Below are positions 34,478 to 44,960 of a stretch of 64,000 nt of DNA, one piece after another; positions within the stretch are counted from its first letter, which is position 1; each line of letters begins with the position of its first letter. Location of the stretch: positions 620,001 through 684,000 of the forward strand of contig NZ_CP039290.1 in assembly GCF_004798705.1 (NCBI RefSeq), written 5' to 3'. Under the pieces are notes generated by a model. It was given only the letters and a program-made list of their open reading frames with translations, searched no databases and had not been told where the DNA came from. Made by a program: the position numbers and the translations under genes. The stretch is from Arthrobacter sp. PAMC25564 (GTDB lineage Bacteria > Actinomycetota > Actinomycetes > Actinomycetales > Micrococcaceae).

Positions 34478-35023
34478 TTAGAGCTTAACGACGTCAATGC
34501 TGTTGATGGTGACGTCCTCGACCGGACGGTCGCCCATGCCGGTGCGGACACCCTCGATGGCGTCAACGACCTTCTTGGAATCCTCGTCCGCCACCTCGCC
34601 GAAGATGCTGTGCTTTCCCTGCAGCCAGCCGGTGGGGATGGTGGTGATGAAGAACTGGGATCCGTTGGTGCCGCGGCCCATCTGGATGCCGGCGTTGGCC
34701 ATGGCCAGCTTGTAGGGCTCGTTGAAGGTCAGCTCCGGGTGGATTTCGTCGTCGAACTTGTAGCCCGGTCCGCCCACACCGCGGCCCAGCGGGTCGCCGG
34801 CCTGGATCATGAAGTCCTTGATGATGCGGTGGAAGATGGTGCCGTTGTACAGCGGCGTTCCGGTCTTATCCTCGCCGGTTTCGGGGTGGGTCCAGGCCTT
34901 CTCGCCGGTGGCGAGTCCGACGAAGTTTTCGACGGTCTTGGGAGCGTGGTTGCCGAAGAGGTTGACGACGATGTCGCCGAGGCTCGTGTGGATGGTTGCT
35001 TTTGCAGTTGCGATGGCAGTCAT
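34478..35023 (-). CDS. ppiA: Peptidyl-prolyl cis-trans isomerase (cyclophilin)
   Basis: This is a protein of about 181 residues with the cyclophilin core: GTPLYNGTIFHRIIKDFMIQ, then GGPGYKFDDEIHPEL, GTNGSQFFIT and STP-like HSIFGEVADE. It catalyses proline isomerisation during folding. The ATG at 35023 (MTAIATAKA) is preferred over an upstream ATG that lacks family similarity. Cytoplasmic, as no signal peptide is seen. Confidence 0.95.
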   Translation of the reverse strand: MTAIATAKATIHTSLGDIVVNLFGNHAPKTVENFVGLATGEKAWTHPETGEDKTGTPLYNGTIFHRIIKDFMIQAGDPLGRGVGGPGYKFDDEIHPELTFNEPYKLAMANAGIQMGRGTNGSQFFITTIPTGWLQGKHSIFGEVADEDSKKVVDAIEGVRTGMGDRPVEDVTINSIDVVKL

Positions 35024-35178
35024 AGGGCCCATTCTTCCATGGCGGGGCAAAGCACACAGGGCCGAACAGCCAGTTCCGCGCTGGGTGAAATCACCCCGAA
35101 ATCCGCCTGAAGAATAGCCGGTCCGGTCCCGGACACGTAGGCTAACAGCAGAACCGTCACATTAATCGGGAGGTAGTT

Positions 35179-36120
35179 GTGAAGAAATCGGATCGTATTG
35201 CCCGTGACCTTGAGCAGTCGGTCAGCACCGGCGTTGAGAACGCCAAGGACTGGGCGGCACCGCGGGTCGAGGCAGCCGTTAACTGGGCCGTTCCGCGCCT
35301 TCAGCATGGCATCGATAGCGCTTCTCCCAAGATCCAGGAGGGGCTCAAATCGGCAGCCCACAACCTGGCTGACGGCGTCGCCACCGTAACCCCGCGCATC
35401 CAGGACGGCCTGGCCCAGCTGGCGCCGAAGATCCACGACGCCGTGGAGGTCGCCACTCCGCGGCTCCACGAGGCCCTGGACAAGGCGACGCCGGTGATCG
35501 CCCAGGCCCGCGACAGGGTCGTCGTCGAATACCTGCCGAGGCTTTCGGACCAGATCGGCCACGCCTCCGAGGCCGTGCACCGCACGCTGGAAGGCGCGCC
35601 CGCCCATGTGGATGCCGTCGCCCAGAAGCTCGTCGACTCCGGTGTGGTGCACAACATCCAGGAGCAGGCGCAGACCGCGGGCAAGCATCTCAGGGCTGCG
35701 GCCGACCAGGCCAGCAAGGCCGTGAGCGGGGAACTGTCCCAGCCGCAGAAGCCCAAGCACCGCGGTCTGCTGATCTTCGGCGTCATCGCCGCTGCGGTCG
35801 CCGCCGGTGTTGCCGCCTGGAAGGCATCCAAGCCGGTCGAGGATCCGTGGAAGACCCCGACGCCGGTAACGCCTGCACCGGTGCCGGCGACCGCTGTCAA
35901 CGAGGCCACTGTCAACGAGGCCACGGATGACGCGGCCAAAGAGGTCCACGAGGTTGCTGACGCGGCCGGTTCCGCCGCCGTTGCCGCTGCCGACACCGCC
36001 GCGGAGGTCTCCGCCGATCTCGCCGGCTCCGTGACGGACGCCGCCGCCGGTGTGGCCGGTGTGGCCGAAGAGGCCACGGACGCCGCCGAGGAAGCCAAAG
36101 AAGACGGCACGTCCAAGTAG
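35179..36120 (+). CDS. Amphipathic-repeat membrane-anchored protein, function unknown
   Basis: This is a 313-residue protein. Residues about 10-190 are repeating amphipathic helical segments of the type APRVEAAV, SPKIQEGL, TPRIQDGL, APKIHDAV and TPRLHEAL, with about 22 residues per unit. A hydrophobic helix (GLLIFGVIAAAVAAGVAAW) follows at about residues 200-218, then an Ala/Glu/Val-rich acidic tail. The GTG at 35179 has GGGAGG upstream. It looks structural, perhaps coating a membrane, but no family is recognised with certainty. Confidence 0.8.
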   Translation: MKKSDRIARDLEQSVSTGVENAKDWAAPRVEAAVNWAVPRLQHGIDSASPKIQEGLKSAAHNLADGVATVTPRIQDGLAQLAPKIHDAVEVATPRLHEALDKATPVIAQARDRVVVEYLPRLSDQIGHASEAVHRTLEGAPAHVDAVAQKLVDSGVVHNIQEQAQTAGKHLRAAADQASKAVSGELSQPQKPKHRGLLIFGVIAAAVAAGVAAWKASKPVEDPWKTPTPVTPAPVPATAVNEATVNEATDDAAKEVHEVADAAGSAAVAAADTAAEVSADLAGSVTDAAAGVAGVAEEATDAAEEAKEDGTSK

Positions 36121-36149
36121 CTTCAACTGCGGGCCGCTTGCAGCCCGCA

Positions 36150-36185
36150 AAGGGAGGGATTCCGTCGTGGACGGGATCCCTCCCT
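36150..36185 (+). terminator. Terminator after the amphipathic-repeat gene
   Basis: The arms AAGGGAGGGAT and ATCCCTCCCTT enclose a small loop and are followed by CTTGTT. It lies 30 bases after the stop. Confidence 0.8.
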
Positions 36186-36218
36186 TCTTGTTGCCCCGTT
36201 GATGCTAGATTTGAGGAG

Positions 36219-37094
36219 ATGTCACCCGATAGATCCTCCGAGGATGCCTTGAACGTTGCCGTGACGCCACCGGCCGTCTCCATTGTCATCCCGGCGTACA
36301 ACGAGGAAAGCGTCATCCGGCAGTGCCTGATCGCCGCCGTGTACCAGTCCGTCCCCGCGCACGAGATCATCGTGGTGGACAACATGTCCAAAGACCGCAC
36401 AGCTGACATCGTGGTGCAGATGCAGCAGGAGTATCCGGAGAGCCGGATCATCCTGCTCAGCCAGGACCTGGCCCAGGGCCTCATCCCCACCCGGAATTTC
36501 GGCCTGGACCACGCCACCGGCGAAGTCCTGGGCCGGATCGACGCAGACTCTGTGCTGGAACCCGACTGGGTTGAACAGGTGCAAAAGGCCTTCGCGGATG
36601 GGTCCGTCCATGCGGCCACGGGACCGGTAGTCTACTACGACATGCCGATGCGCCGCTTCGGTCTCAAGGCCGATGACAAGATGCGCCAACTGATGCTCAA
36701 GCTCGCGAAACATCAGTATCACTTCCTCTTTGGGTCCAATATGGCCCTGCGCCGCTCCGCCTGGGAAATCATCCGTACCGAGACCTGCCGGGATGAAAAG
36801 GACGAGATGCATGAGGATATTGACCTATCCCTGCACCTGGCCGACCATGAGCTGCGCATCCAGTACTGGCCGCAGATGGTTTCCGGAATGTCCGCGCGCC
36901 GGCTCGAGGATTCGCCCCGCGACTACCGCTATTACGTGACGCGCTTCGACCGCACGTACAAGGCGCACAACGTCAAGAAAATGGCGCTCAAGGCGCCCAT
37001 GGTCGTCTTCTTCTCGGTGTACTTCCCGGCGAAGCTGCTGCGGGCCATCCACACGGTCAATACTGCCCAGCCCGCACGCCGCGGCGGCCAGTAG
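36219..37094 (+). CDS. GT2-family glycosyltransferase
   Basis: This is a soluble-type transferase of about 291 residues. GT-A motifs: VSIVIPAYNEESVIRQCL, IIVVDNMSKDRTADIV and the metal-binding GRIDADSVLEPDW. There is no transmembrane helix except a possible hydrophobic C-terminus (MVVFFSVYFPAKLL). The ATG at 36219 is used; GAGGAG is almost touching it, so the true start may be slightly downstream. It probably builds a cell-envelope glycan; donor and acceptor are unknown. Confidence 0.85.
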   Translation: MSPDRSSEDALNVAVTPPAVSIVIPAYNEESVIRQCLIAAVYQSVPAHEIIVVDNMSKDRTADIVVQMQQEYPESRIILLSQDLAQGLIPTRNFGLDHATGEVLGRIDADSVLEPDWVEQVQKAFADGSVHAATGPVVYYDMPMRRFGLKADDKMRQLMLKLAKHQYHFLFGSNMALRRSAWEIIRTETCRDEKDEMHEDIDLSLHLADHELRIQYWPQMVSGMSARRLEDSPRDYRYYVTRFDRTYKAHNVKKMALKAPMVVFFSVYFPAKLLRAIHTVNTAQPARRGGQ

Positions 37095-37106
37095 CCGCCG
37101 TCGCCG

Positions 37107-38021
37107 TCAGTCGGTTCCGAGTTCCGCCAGCCGGGCGGCATTGCGTCTGACCGACCGGGAGCTCCGCTGTCCGGCGACCACGACGGCGAGCCCCACCAGG
37201 ATCATCGCCAGTCCCCCGTAGGTCCCGGCGGGCAGCTTTTCCGCCAGAAACGCCGCAGCAAGCAGTGCTGCGCCGGGAATCTCCAGCAGGATGATCATGG
37301 ACACCAGCAGCGGGCTCATCGTCGCAAGCAGGTGGTTGAAAGCAGTGTGCCCCACCAGCTGGGCGCACACGGTGATGGCGAGGATGCCCAGCCAGCCGGC
37401 GGCGTCGAACCCTGCGAGAGGCTGCTGCGCGACCAGCGCCAATACCGCGACCAGCGCGGCACACATGCCGTAGCACAGCGTCGTGTAGACGCCGGTACCC
37501 ATCGTCTGCCGGGCCTTCCCGCCCGCCAGGGTGTAGATGCCGGCCAGGGCGCCTCCAGCCACGGCGAGAAGGTCTCCCAGCAGGGCATCCGGCGAGGCGC
37601 CCATATCGAACCCCGTGATGGCCACGACACCGCCAAAGGCGATGCCGAGGCCGGCCAGCACCGGCCACCGGTGCCGGACTCCCCGGAACAGCTGGAAGAC
37701 GGCAATCCAGCCGGACTGCAGGCAGACCAGCGCCGTGGCTGCAGCGACGGAGGTCAGCTGCAGGGAGGTGATGAAACAGGCGAAATGCAATGCCAGGGCA
37801 ACGGCGGCCGCCAGTGACCAGCGGAACTCCACGGCCGTGACGCGGGCGAACTGGCGCGGCTGCCGGATCAGAACGGGCGCGGCCATCACGGCAGCCCCGA
37901 TGGCGTTGCGCCAAAAAGCGATGGCGAGGGCACTGACGGACGTCGCGCCCAGGGTGGCTGCGATGAGCGGGCCGGAGGACGCCACCCCCAGCACCCCGAG
38001 GGCGGCAAGGAAGAAGTTCAC
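37107..38021 (-). CDS. EamA/DMT-family transporter
   Basis: This is a protein of about 304 residues with ten hydrophobic helices arranged as two EamA repeats (LAIAFWRNAIGAAVMAAPVL and LGHTAFNHLL-type segments). Members export amino acids or other metabolites. The GTG at 38021 (VNFFLAALG) is chosen because the longer frame adds a Pro- and Arg-rich region that does not look like a helix. It converges on the GT2 gene with 12 bases between the stops. Confidence 0.87.
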   Translation of the reverse strand: MNFFLAALGVLGVASSGPLIAATLGATSVSALAIAFWRNAIGAAVMAAPVLIRQPRQFARVTAVEFRWSLAAAVALALHFACFITSLQLTSVAAATALVCLQSGWIAVFQLFRGVRHRWPVLAGLGIAFGGVVAITGFDMGASPDALLGDLLAVAGGALAGIYTLAGGKARQTMGTGVYTTLCYGMCAALVAVLALVAQQPLAGFDAAGWLGILAITVCAQLVGHTAFNHLLATMSPLLVSMIILLEIPGAALLAAAFLAEKLPAGTYGGLAMILVGLAVVVAGQRSSRSVRRNAARLAELGTD

Positions 38022-38140
38022 GGTCCAACAGTAGTGGGGCGCGAAGGGTGGCCGGTGGCGAATGTCCGGATCCTTGGCGGCCGCCGGCGGCGGTGCCGGT
38101 CTTAAATCCGTTCTCACCATCCTCCACAAAGGAGACCATC

Positions 38141-38508
38141 ATGGCTTCGACCATCCGCAAGAACCTGGACAATCCGGAGGAAACCCGCCCGTCAACGACG
38201 GGATGGGTCAGGTGGAGCTCGTTAATCTCGACGCCGGCGCCGTGGCCCGGGCGACGTTCCTGCCTGGATGGAAATGGTCCCAGCACGTCAAACCGATGGT
38301 CCAGACGGACAGCTGCATGGTTGCCCACAAGGGCTACACCGTCTCGGGCCGCCTCAAGGTCGTCATGGACGACGGCGAGGAAAGCGAGTTCGGCCCGGGC
38401 GGCTTCGGCGTAATACCCCCGGGGCACGACCCATGGGTAGTGGGCGACGAGCCGTACGTCTTCATCGACTGGCGGGGCATGGAGGACTATGCCAAGCCCA
38501 AGGAATGA
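38141..38508 (+). pseudogene. Small cupin-domain protein, frameshifted
   Basis: AAAGGAG precedes the ATG at 38141, which starts MASTIRKNLDNPEETRPS. After about 18 codons the frame changes: the homologous continuation VNDGMGQVELVNLDAGAVAR is in the +1 frame and runs to 38508. A single missing base at about 38190-38200 would restore the gene. The cupin core (FLPGWKWSQHVKPMV, FGVIPPGHDPWVVGDE) is intact. Either a young pseudogene or a sequencing error. Confidence 0.75.
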
Positions 38509-38542
38509 GGCAGCCCGCCGTCGACCGGATCTGGCAAATGCA

Positions 38543-38580
38543 AAAGGCCCCGGACTGCGTTTCCGCAATCCGGGGCCTTT
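38543..38580. terminator. Terminator hairpin between the cupin gene and tRNA-Ala
   Basis: The arms AAAGGCCCCGGA and its near-complement (TCCGGGGCCTTT) are separated by a loop of about 14 bases. A T-rich stretch on each side allows use in both directions. Confidence 0.8.
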
Positions 38581-38587
38581 CTTATGG

Positions 38588-38660
38588 TGGAGGCACGGGG
38601 ACTCGAACCCCGAACCCCCTGCTTGCAAAGCAGGTGCGCTACCAATTGCGCCATGCCCCC
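38588..38660 (-). tRNA. tRNA-Ala (TGC)
   Basis: The 73-base minus-strand gene folds as a tRNA: acceptor GGGGGCA/TGCCTCC, D-loop AATTGGTAGC, anticodon loop CTTTGCAAG with TGC, and T-loop GGTTCGAGTCC. CCA is not encoded within the gene limits. Confidence 0.96.
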
Positions 38661-38731
38661 ATAAGAAGCAACCCGACAATCATATCTTGGTTCCGGAAGC
38701 CACTTTCATGCCTCCGTACCGGTAATCCCGA

Positions 38732-38848
38732 CTAGTCAACCGTATCGGTTGATTCGCTCCAGACCGTCTTCCGGGCTTCGGATTCCTGCACTCTCCTGTA
38801 GAGCAGGACGCCTGCGATCGTAGCTGCAATAACCAGCAACTTCTTCAC
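38732..38848 (-). CDS. DLW-39 family small protein
   Basis: This 38-residue protein starts with GTG and reads VKKLLVIAATIAGVLLYRRV, then QESEARKTVWSESTDTVD. It has one hydrophobic segment near the N-terminus and an acidic tail. This matches the DLW-39 family of short actinobacterial proteins found near gyrA. Its function is unknown. It lies between the two tRNA genes. Confidence 0.85.
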   Translation of the reverse strand: MKKLLVIAATIAGVLLYRRVQESEARKTVWSESTDTVD

Positions 38849-38918
38849 TTGCACCCCGTTCCGGCCCACTTGACCCTGGACCATCACCTCAACCTCTACA
38901 GAACCTGTACAGGTTCCG

Positions 38919-38992
38919 TGGGCGTACCAGGACTTGAACCTGGGACCTCTTCGTTATCAGCGAAGCGCTCTAACCGCCTGAGCTATACGCCC
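38919..38992 (-). tRNA. tRNA-Ile (GAT)
   Basis: The 74-base minus-strand gene has acceptor arm GGGCGTA/TACGCCC, D-loop AGGCGGTTAGA, anticodon loop CTGATAA with GAT, and T-loop GGTTCAAGTCC. It lies just downstream of the gyrA-DUF3566 operon, a usual place for it. Confidence 0.96.
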
Positions 38993-39089
38993 CGATGCCT
39001 CATCGGGCCGAGATATGACTGTACAGCACATCCCGGCCCGATCTCAAATCGAGGCTATTTTCCCGGGAAAATCGGGAAAAATACTGGTC

Positions 39090-39725
39090 CTAGTCGTCCG
39101 TGAGGGTGACGCCGATGCCGCCGACCAGGGTCGCGGAGATGTTGTACAGCACCGCCGAGAGCACGGAGAGGGCCGTCAGCAGCACCACGTTGATCACGGC
39201 GATGATGGTGGCGAAGGAAGCCACCTGGCCCAGCGAGGCGACCTTCTTGAGTTCGAAGCCGCCGCCCTCCGAGCCGGCCAGGGTTCCGAGCAGGCTGTCC
39301 ACCTGGTCAAAGATCCCGGTCAGGTCCAGCACTGTCCAAAGTACGATCGCGGCCACGACGGTCACGATGCCCAAGGCCACCGAGAGCAGGAACGCCATCT
39401 TCAGGACGGACCATGGCTCCACCTTGCTGACCAGCAGGCGGGCACGGCGCACCTTCGCCTTGGGCGCCGGCTTGATCAGGCCCGCCTGCTGGTCGGGCCG
39501 CTGCCCGGAAAACTGCGGACGCTGTCCCGGCGCTGCAGGGCGTTGGCCCTGCACAGGCCGCTGTCCGGGGGCCGGCGGACGCTGTGTTGAATCCGGGGCC
39601 AGGCCGGGCACGCCCGGGCGCTGCTGCGGACGCGTGGGAGCCCCCACGCGCGGGGCGGCTGCAGGCTGCCGCGTTCCGCCAGGAACGCCGCTGCCTGGCT
39701 TGGGATATGAGTCGGAATTACTCAC
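39090..39725 (-). CDS. DUF3566 membrane protein
   Basis: This is a 211-residue protein. Residues about 1-85 are Pro/Gln/Arg-rich and disordered (repeats like APGQRP). The C-terminal part has two hydrophobic helices ([20 protein letters not shown] and [19 protein letters not shown]), the DUF3566 pattern. Its GTG overlaps the gyrA stop (GTGA). The gene always follows gyrA in this group. Function unknown; a role in the envelope is assumed. Confidence 0.9.
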   Translation of the reverse strand: MSNSDSYPKPGSGVPGGTRQPAAAPRVGAPTRPQQRPGVPGLAPDSTQRPPAPGQRPVQGQRPAAPGQRPQFSGQRPDQQAGLIKPAPKAKVRRARLLVSKVEPWSVLKMAFLLSVALGIVTVVAAIVLWTVLDLTGIFDQVDSLLGTLAGSEGGGFELKKVASLGQVASFATIIAVINVVLLTALSVLSAVLYNISATLVGGIGVTLTDD

Positions 39726-42382
39726 TCGTTACCTCCGGTATTGTCTTCGTCCAGCTCGGCATTGCCCGATTCATCTGACTCCGGGGCCGGTACTGATTCT
39801 GCCTCTGCGGACCGCTCATGTGATCCGGTATTTTCAGCCAACGTTACGTCATCGTCCGATTCGTCGCCGTCCAGACCGCGTTCGCTGTTGCGCGCAACCT
39901 CGATGATGCGGTCGTTCTTGTCAGGCTTGGCAAAGATGACGCCCATGGTGTCCCTGCCCTTGGCGGGCACACCGGCCACCGAGGAACGGACCACCTTGCC
40001 GCCCTCCATGACCACCAGTACTTCATCCTCTTCCTGGACAATCAGGGCGCCCACGAGGTGTCCGCGCTCCTCCTGGTACTTGCCCACCTTGATGCCGAGT
40101 CCACCGCGGCCCTGGAGCCGGTATTCCTCCACCGCGGTGCGTTTGGCGTAGCCACCTTCGGTGACGATGAAGACGAACGAACCGTCCTTGACGACGTCGG
40201 CTGCCAGCAGTTCATCGTCCTCACGGAACTTCATTCCGGTCACACCCGACGTTGCCCGGCCCATGGGGCGCAAGGCTTCATCGGTCGCGGTGAAGCGGAT
40301 GGACTGGCCCATGCGGGACACCAGCATCAGGTCATCGGTTTCCGAGACCAGCTGGGCGGATACCAACTCGTCGCCGTCACGCAGGTTGATCGCGATGACG
40401 CCGGCGGACCGGTTGGTGTCATAGTCCTCCAGCCGGGTCTTCTTGACGAGACCGCGTTTGGTGGCGAGCACGAGGTAGGGTGAGTGCTGGTAGTCCCGGA
40501 GGTCCAGCACCTGGGCGATGTGCTCATCGGGCTGGAAGGCCAGCAGGTTGGCCACGTGCTGGCCCTTGGCATCACGTCCGGCTTCCGCGAGTTCGTAGGC
40601 CTTGGCCCGGTAGACGCGTCCCAGGTTGGTGAAGAACAGCAGCCAGTGGTGCGTCGTCGTGACGAAGAAGTGTTCGACGACGTCATCGCCGCGCAGCTGG
40701 GCGCCCTTGATCCCCTTGCCGCCGCGCTGCTGCGAGCGGTAGTTGTCACTGCGGGTGCGCTTGACATAGCCGCCGCGGGTGATGGTGACGACCATTTCCT
40801 CTTCGGGGATCAGGTCTTCCATGGACATGTCGCCGTCGAAGCCCAGCAGGACCTTGGTGCGGCGGTCGTCGCCGTGCTTGGCGACGATCTCGGCGAGCTC
40901 GTTGCTGATGATTTCGCGCTGGCGCACCTCGGAGGCCAGGATCGAGTTGTACTCGGTGATCATGGCTTCCAGCTCCGCGTGGCGGTCCTGGATCTTCTGG
41001 CGTTCCAGGGCCGCCAGCCGGCGGAGCTGCATGTCCAGGATCGCCCGGGCCTGGAGCTCGTCAATGTCCAGCAGCTGCATCAGGCCATCGCGGGCCGCCT
41101 CGGTGGTGTTGGATGCGCGGATCAGGGCAATGACCTCATCCAGCATGTCCAGCGCCTTGAGCAGGGCGCGCAGGATGTGCGCTTCCTCCTCGGCCTTGCG
41201 GAGGCGGTAGCGCGTCCTGCGGGCGATGACGTCCAGCTGGTGGGTTACCCAGTGGCGGATGAACGCGTCAAGGCTCAGTGTGCGGGGCACCCCGTCGACA
41301 ATCGCCAGCATGTTCGCGGCGAAGTTGTCCTGCAGCTGGGTGTGCTTGTAGAGGTTGTTCAGCACGACCTTGGCGACGGCGTCGCGCTTGAGCACGATCA
41401 CGAGGCGCTGGCCCGTGCGTCCGGAGGTTTCGTCGCGGAGGTCGGCGATTCCCGAGATCTTGCCGTCCTTGACAAGTTCCGCGATCTTGATGGCCAGGTT
41501 GTCCGGGTTGGCCTGGTAGGGCAGTTCCGTGACGACGAGGCAGGTGCGGCCCTGGAGTTCCTCCACGTTGACGACGGCCCGCATGGTGATCGAGCCGCGG
41601 CCCGTGCGGTAAGCATCCTCGATCCCTTTGTGGCCCAGGATCGTGGCGCCTGTCGGGAAGTCGGGTCCCTTGATGCGCTGGATCAGCTCTTCGAGCAGTT
41701 CCTCGCGGCTGGCTGTCGGGTTGGCCAGGTACCACTGGACGCCGTCAGCCACCTCCCGGAGGTTGTGCGGGGGGATATTGGTGGCCATGCCGACGGCGAT
41801 GCCCGAGGAGCCGTTGACCAGCAGGTTCGGGAAACGCGACGGCAGGATCGTGGGTTCCTGGTTCTTGCCGTCGTAGTTGTCCTGGAAGTCGACGGTTTCC
41901 TCGTCGATGTCGCGGACCATCTCCATCGCAAGCGGGGCCATCTTGGTTTCGGTGTACCGCGGTGCGGCTGCCCCGTCGTTGCCGGGCGAGCCGAAGTTGC
42001 CCTGTCCCAGCGCCAACGGGTAACGCATGGTCCAGTCCTGGATCAGCCGGACCAGCGCATCATAGATGGCCGTGTCACCGTGCGGGTGGTACTGGCCCAT
42101 GACCTCGCCGACCACGCGGGCGCATTTGTTGAACGAGCGCTCCGGGCGGTAACCGCCGTCGAACATCGCGTACAGCACACGGCGGTGGACAGGCTTGAGA
42201 CCGTCTCGGACGTCCGGCAGGGCACGTCCCACGATCACCGCCATCGCATAGTCGAGGTAGGAGCGCTGCATTTCGGTCTGCAGATCCACCTGTTCGATGC
42301 GGTCTACCAGCACATCACCCTCTAGGACGGGTTCGGCGGCATCGGCAGATTCGGCCGGAACCTCGGGTGTTTCGTCACTCAT
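39722..42382 (-). CDS. gyrA: DNA gyrase subunit A
   Basis: This is an 886-residue protein. The active-site tyrosine is in [11 protein letters not shown]. The quinolone-resistance region reads [16 protein letters not shown], and Thr at the usual Ser83 position is the usual look in this group. The C-terminal beta-pinwheel has several GQ/R-rich blades. A Glu/Asp/Ser-rich tail ends the protein. It acts with GyrB to negatively supercoil DNA. Transcription continues into the DUF3566 gene. Confidence 0.98.
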   Translation of the reverse strand: MSDETPEVPAESADAAEPVLEGDVLVDRIEQVDLQTEMQRSYLDYAMAVIVGRALPDVRDGLKPVHRRVLYAMFDGGYRPERSFNKCARVVGEVMGQYHPHGDTAIYDALVRLIQDWTMRYPLALGQGNFGSPGNDGAAAPRYTETKMAPLAMEMVRDIDEETVDFQDNYDGKNQEPTILPSRFPNLLVNGSSGIAVGMATNIPPHNLREVADGVQWYLANPTASREELLEELIQRIKGPDFPTGATILGHKGIEDAYRTGRGSITMRAVVNVEELQGRTCLVVTELPYQANPDNLAIKIAELVKDGKISGIADLRDETSGRTGQRLVIVLKRDAVAKVVLNNLYKHTQLQDNFAANMLAIVDGVPRTLSLDAFIRHWVTHQLDVIARRTRYRLRKAEEEAHILRALLKALDMLDEVIALIRASNTTEAARDGLMQLLDIDELQARAILDMQLRRLAALERQKIQDRHAELEAMITEYNSILASEVRQREIISNELAEIVAKHGDDRRTKVLLGFDGDMSMEDLIPEEEMVVTITRGGYVKRTRSDNYRSQQRGGKGIKGAQLRGDDVVEHFFVTTTHHWLLFFTNLGRVYRAKAYELAEAGRDAKGQHVANLLAFQPDEHIAQVLDLRDYQHSPYLVLATKRGLVKKTRLEDYDTNRSAGVIAINLRDGDELVSAQLVSETDDLMLVSRMGQSIRFTATDEALRPMGRATSGVTGMKFREDDELLAADVVKDGSFVFIVTEGGYAKRTAVEEYRLQGRGGLGIKVGKYQEERGHLVGALIVQEEDEVLVVMEGGKVVRSSVAGVPAKGRDTMGVIFAKPDKNDRIIEVARNSERGLDGDESDDDVTLAENTGSHERSAEAESVPAPESDESGNAELDEDNTGGNE

Positions 42383-42442
42383 AGTCTATATTTTCCGTTT
42401 CAGGTATATATCAGTCCAGGAATATTCAAGGGCTGGTGGCCG

Positions 42443-44548
42443 CTAGATATCGAGGAACCGAACGTCCTTGGCGTTCTGCTGAATGAAGTTCCGGCGGGAT
42501 TCCACGTCCTCGCCCATCAATACGGAGAAGGTCTGGTCTGCCGCCAAGGCATCATCCATGGTGACCTGCAGCAGCGTGCGGTGGTCCGGATCCATGGTGG
42601 TGTCCCAGAGTTCGGTGTAGTCCATTTCGCCGAGGCCCTTGTAGCGCTGGATCCCGTTGTCCTTGGGGATACGGCGGCCGGCGGCCTGGCCGGAGAGAAG
42701 TTTGGCATCGCGTTCGCGGTCGCTGTAGACGTAGTCGTGCGGGGCGTTCGACCACTTGATCCGGTACAGCGGCGGCTGGGCGAGGTAGACGTAGCCGTTT
42801 TCGATCAGCGGGCGCATATAGCGGAACAGCAGGGTCATCAGCAGTGTGGTGATGTGCTGGCCGTCGACGTCGGCATCGGCCATCAGGACGATCTTGTGAT
42901 AGCGCAGCTTGGCGAGGTCGAAGTCCTCGCCGATCCCGGTGCCAAAGGCCGTGATCATGGACTGGACCTCGGCGTTGCCCAGTGCCTTGTCCAGCCTGGC
43001 CCGCTCCACGTTCAGGATCTTCCCACGCAGCGGCAGGATCGCCTGGGTTGCCGGGTTGCGGCCGCGCTTGGCGGAACCGCCGGCGGAATCGCCCTCCACG
43101 ATGTAGACCTCGCACTTCGAGGGATCCTTGGACGAGCAATCGGAGAGTTTTCCGGGCATGCCGAACGACTCCAGCGGGCTCTTGCGGCGTGCGTTGTCCC
43201 GGGCCTTGCGGGCAGCCATCCGGGCCTGGGCCGCGGAAATCGCCTTGCGGATGACGTCACGGGCCGGACCGGGATTACGTTCCAGCCAGTCTCCGAGCCC
43301 ATCCGTAACGACGCGCTGGACGAAGCCCTTGACCTCGGAATTGCCAAGCTTTGTCTTGGTCTGCCCCTCAAACTGGGGCTCCGCCAGCTTGACGGAGATG
43401 ACCGCTGTCAGGCCCTCACGGATGTCGTCACCGGTGAGGTTGTCATCCTTTTCCTTGATGATGCTCTTCTCCCGCGCATAGCGGTTGATCAGCGATGTCA
43501 TCGCGGCGCGGAACCCCTCTTCGTGGGTGCCGCCCTCGTGGGTGTTGATGGTGTTGGCGTAGGTATGGACGCTCTCGGAATACGCGGTGGTCCACTGCAT
43601 CGCCATTTCCAGCGCGATGTGGCGTTCCTTGTCCTCGGTTTCGAAGGAGATGACGTCCTCGTGGACCACATCGACCTTTTTACCGGAGTTCAAATGCTTG
43701 ACGTAGTCCAGCAGCCCGTCGTCGTACTGGTAGACGACCGTGTGGTGCTCGGCGGGGACTTCGCCTTCGGTGGGAACCGCATCGAGGTCCAGGTCCGCGT
43801 CCTCGGACGGTTCCCCGGCGGGCTGGCGTTCGTCGGTCAGCGTGATGCGAAGGCCCTTGTTCAGGAAGGCCATCTGCTGGAAGCGGGCCCGCAGCGTCTC
43901 AAAGTCGAATTCCGTGCTCTCAAAGATGCTGGCATCCGGGTAGAACGTCTGCGTCGTGCCGGTCTCGGTGGTTTCCCCGCCCTTGACCAGTCCGCCCTGC
44001 GGCTTGCCGCCGTCGGCGAATGTCATCCGCCAGACGTGGCCCTGCCGGCGGACCTCCGTCTCGACGCGGCTGGAGAGCGCGTTGACCACCGAAATGCCGA
44101 CGCCGTGCAGGCCGCCGGACACGGCATAGCCGCCGCCGCCGAACTTGCCGCCCGCGTGCAGGATGGTCATAACGACTTCGACTGTGGGCTTGTGCTCCGT
44201 CGGGTGCATGTCGACCGGGATGCCGCGGCCGTTGTCGACCACCTTGACCCCGCCGTCGGCCTGCAGAACGATTTCAATGTGGGTGCAGTAGCCGGCCAGG
44301 GCTTCGTCGACCGAGTTGTCAACGACTTCATAGACCAGGTGGTGCAATCCGCGCGGACCCGTGGATCCGATATACATGCCCGGGCGTTTGCGGACGGCTT
44401 CCAGTCCCTCCAGCACCGTAATATCGCTGGCTCCGTACCCATGACGGGTATCGGCCTCCGGGGTATCGGCCTCCGGCAGCGCATCAGCCGTGAGGGCGTC
44501 CTCCGCTGCTGGTTCCACTGCCGGGATATCTGCATTGTCGTTAGCCAC
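42443..44548 (-). CDS. gyrB: DNA gyrase subunit B
   Basis: This is a protein of about 701 residues. The GHKL ATPase motifs are [17 protein letters not shown] and [14 protein letters not shown]. The TOPRIM domain carries [16 protein letters not shown], and the metal aspartates are in [11 protein letters not shown]. The GTG at 44548 ([11 protein letters not shown]) is preferred; an AGAGGAG lies 12 bases upstream. The longer upstream frame has no homology-like sequence. It is 60 bases before gyrA on the same strand. Confidence 0.98.
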   Translation of the reverse strand: MANDNADIPAVEPAAEDALTADALPEADTPEADTRHGYGASDITVLEGLEAVRKRPGMYIGSTGPRGLHHLVYEVVDNSVDEALAGYCTHIEIVLQADGGVKVVDNGRGIPVDMHPTEHKPTVEVVMTILHAGGKFGGGGYAVSGGLHGVGISVVNALSSRVETEVRRQGHVWRMTFADGGKPQGGLVKGGETTETGTTQTFYPDASIFESTEFDFETLRARFQQMAFLNKGLRITLTDERQPAGEPSEDADLDLDAVPTEGEVPAEHHTVVYQYDDGLLDYVKHLNSGKKVDVVHEDVISFETEDKERHIALEMAMQWTTAYSESVHTYANTINTHEGGTHEEGFRAAMTSLINRYAREKSIIKEKDDNLTGDDIREGLTAVISVKLAEPQFEGQTKTKLGNSEVKGFVQRVVTDGLGDWLERNPGPARDVIRKAISAAQARMAARKARDNARRKSPLESFGMPGKLSDCSSKDPSKCEVYIVEGDSAGGSAKRGRNPATQAILPLRGKILNVERARLDKALGNAEVQSMITAFGTGIGEDFDLAKLRYHKIVLMADADVDGQHITTLLMTLLFRYMRPLIENGYVYLAQPPLYRIKWSNAPHDYVYSDRERDAKLLSGQAAGRRIPKDNGIQRYKGLGEMDYTELWDTTMDPDHRTLLQVTMDDALAADQTFSVLMGEDVESRRNFIQQNAKDVRFLDI

Positions 44549-44960
44549 AGGCGCTTTCGACTCCTCTTTATTCGTTGAAGGCCGGCCGTTGCCACTTCCC
44601 GGGGGAAAGGCTTTTGCCAACAGGCACGTCGCTGACTGCACCGGCTGGTCCGCTGACTCGAGGAACCGTCCGCCGCACGCAGACATTGCGTCGGAAACGG
44701 ACTCAGTCAACGTTTCACCGGCGCCCAGTTATCTACCACAATTCTACCGTGCGAGGGAGCGTTATCCCGCATTCCGAGGCCTCAAACGCGCTGGAAAGTG
44801 CCGCTGGGAGGCCGTTGGCTCCCCCTGCACGGCGTTAGGGGTCCTGCCCTAGGTTCCTATACGGCTCCCGGGCGTTAAAGCGCCCTACACGCGGCTTGCG
44901 GAATTTTCAAGCATTTTTGCAAGGAGTGCTTCAGATCCGGAGGCTTCCGGCACGGCGTAA
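44549..44960. other. Gene-free gap between DUF721 and gyrB
   Basis: The stretch holds the gyrB leader and promoter region. No stable hairpin or operator was recognised. Several plus-strand open frames are artefacts of high GC. Confidence 0.5.

Noticed and set aside
33389..35110. A 573-codon plus-strand frame opposite rhomboid and ppiA
   Set aside because: Antisense to two clear genes and runs across the DnaA-box margin; composition is that of a shadow frame.
40484..42325. A 613-codon open frame opposite gyrA, and a 665-codon frame opposite gyrB at 42581-44578
   Set aside because: They are antisense shadows of strongly conserved genes, made possible by high GC; no family motif and no ribosome site.
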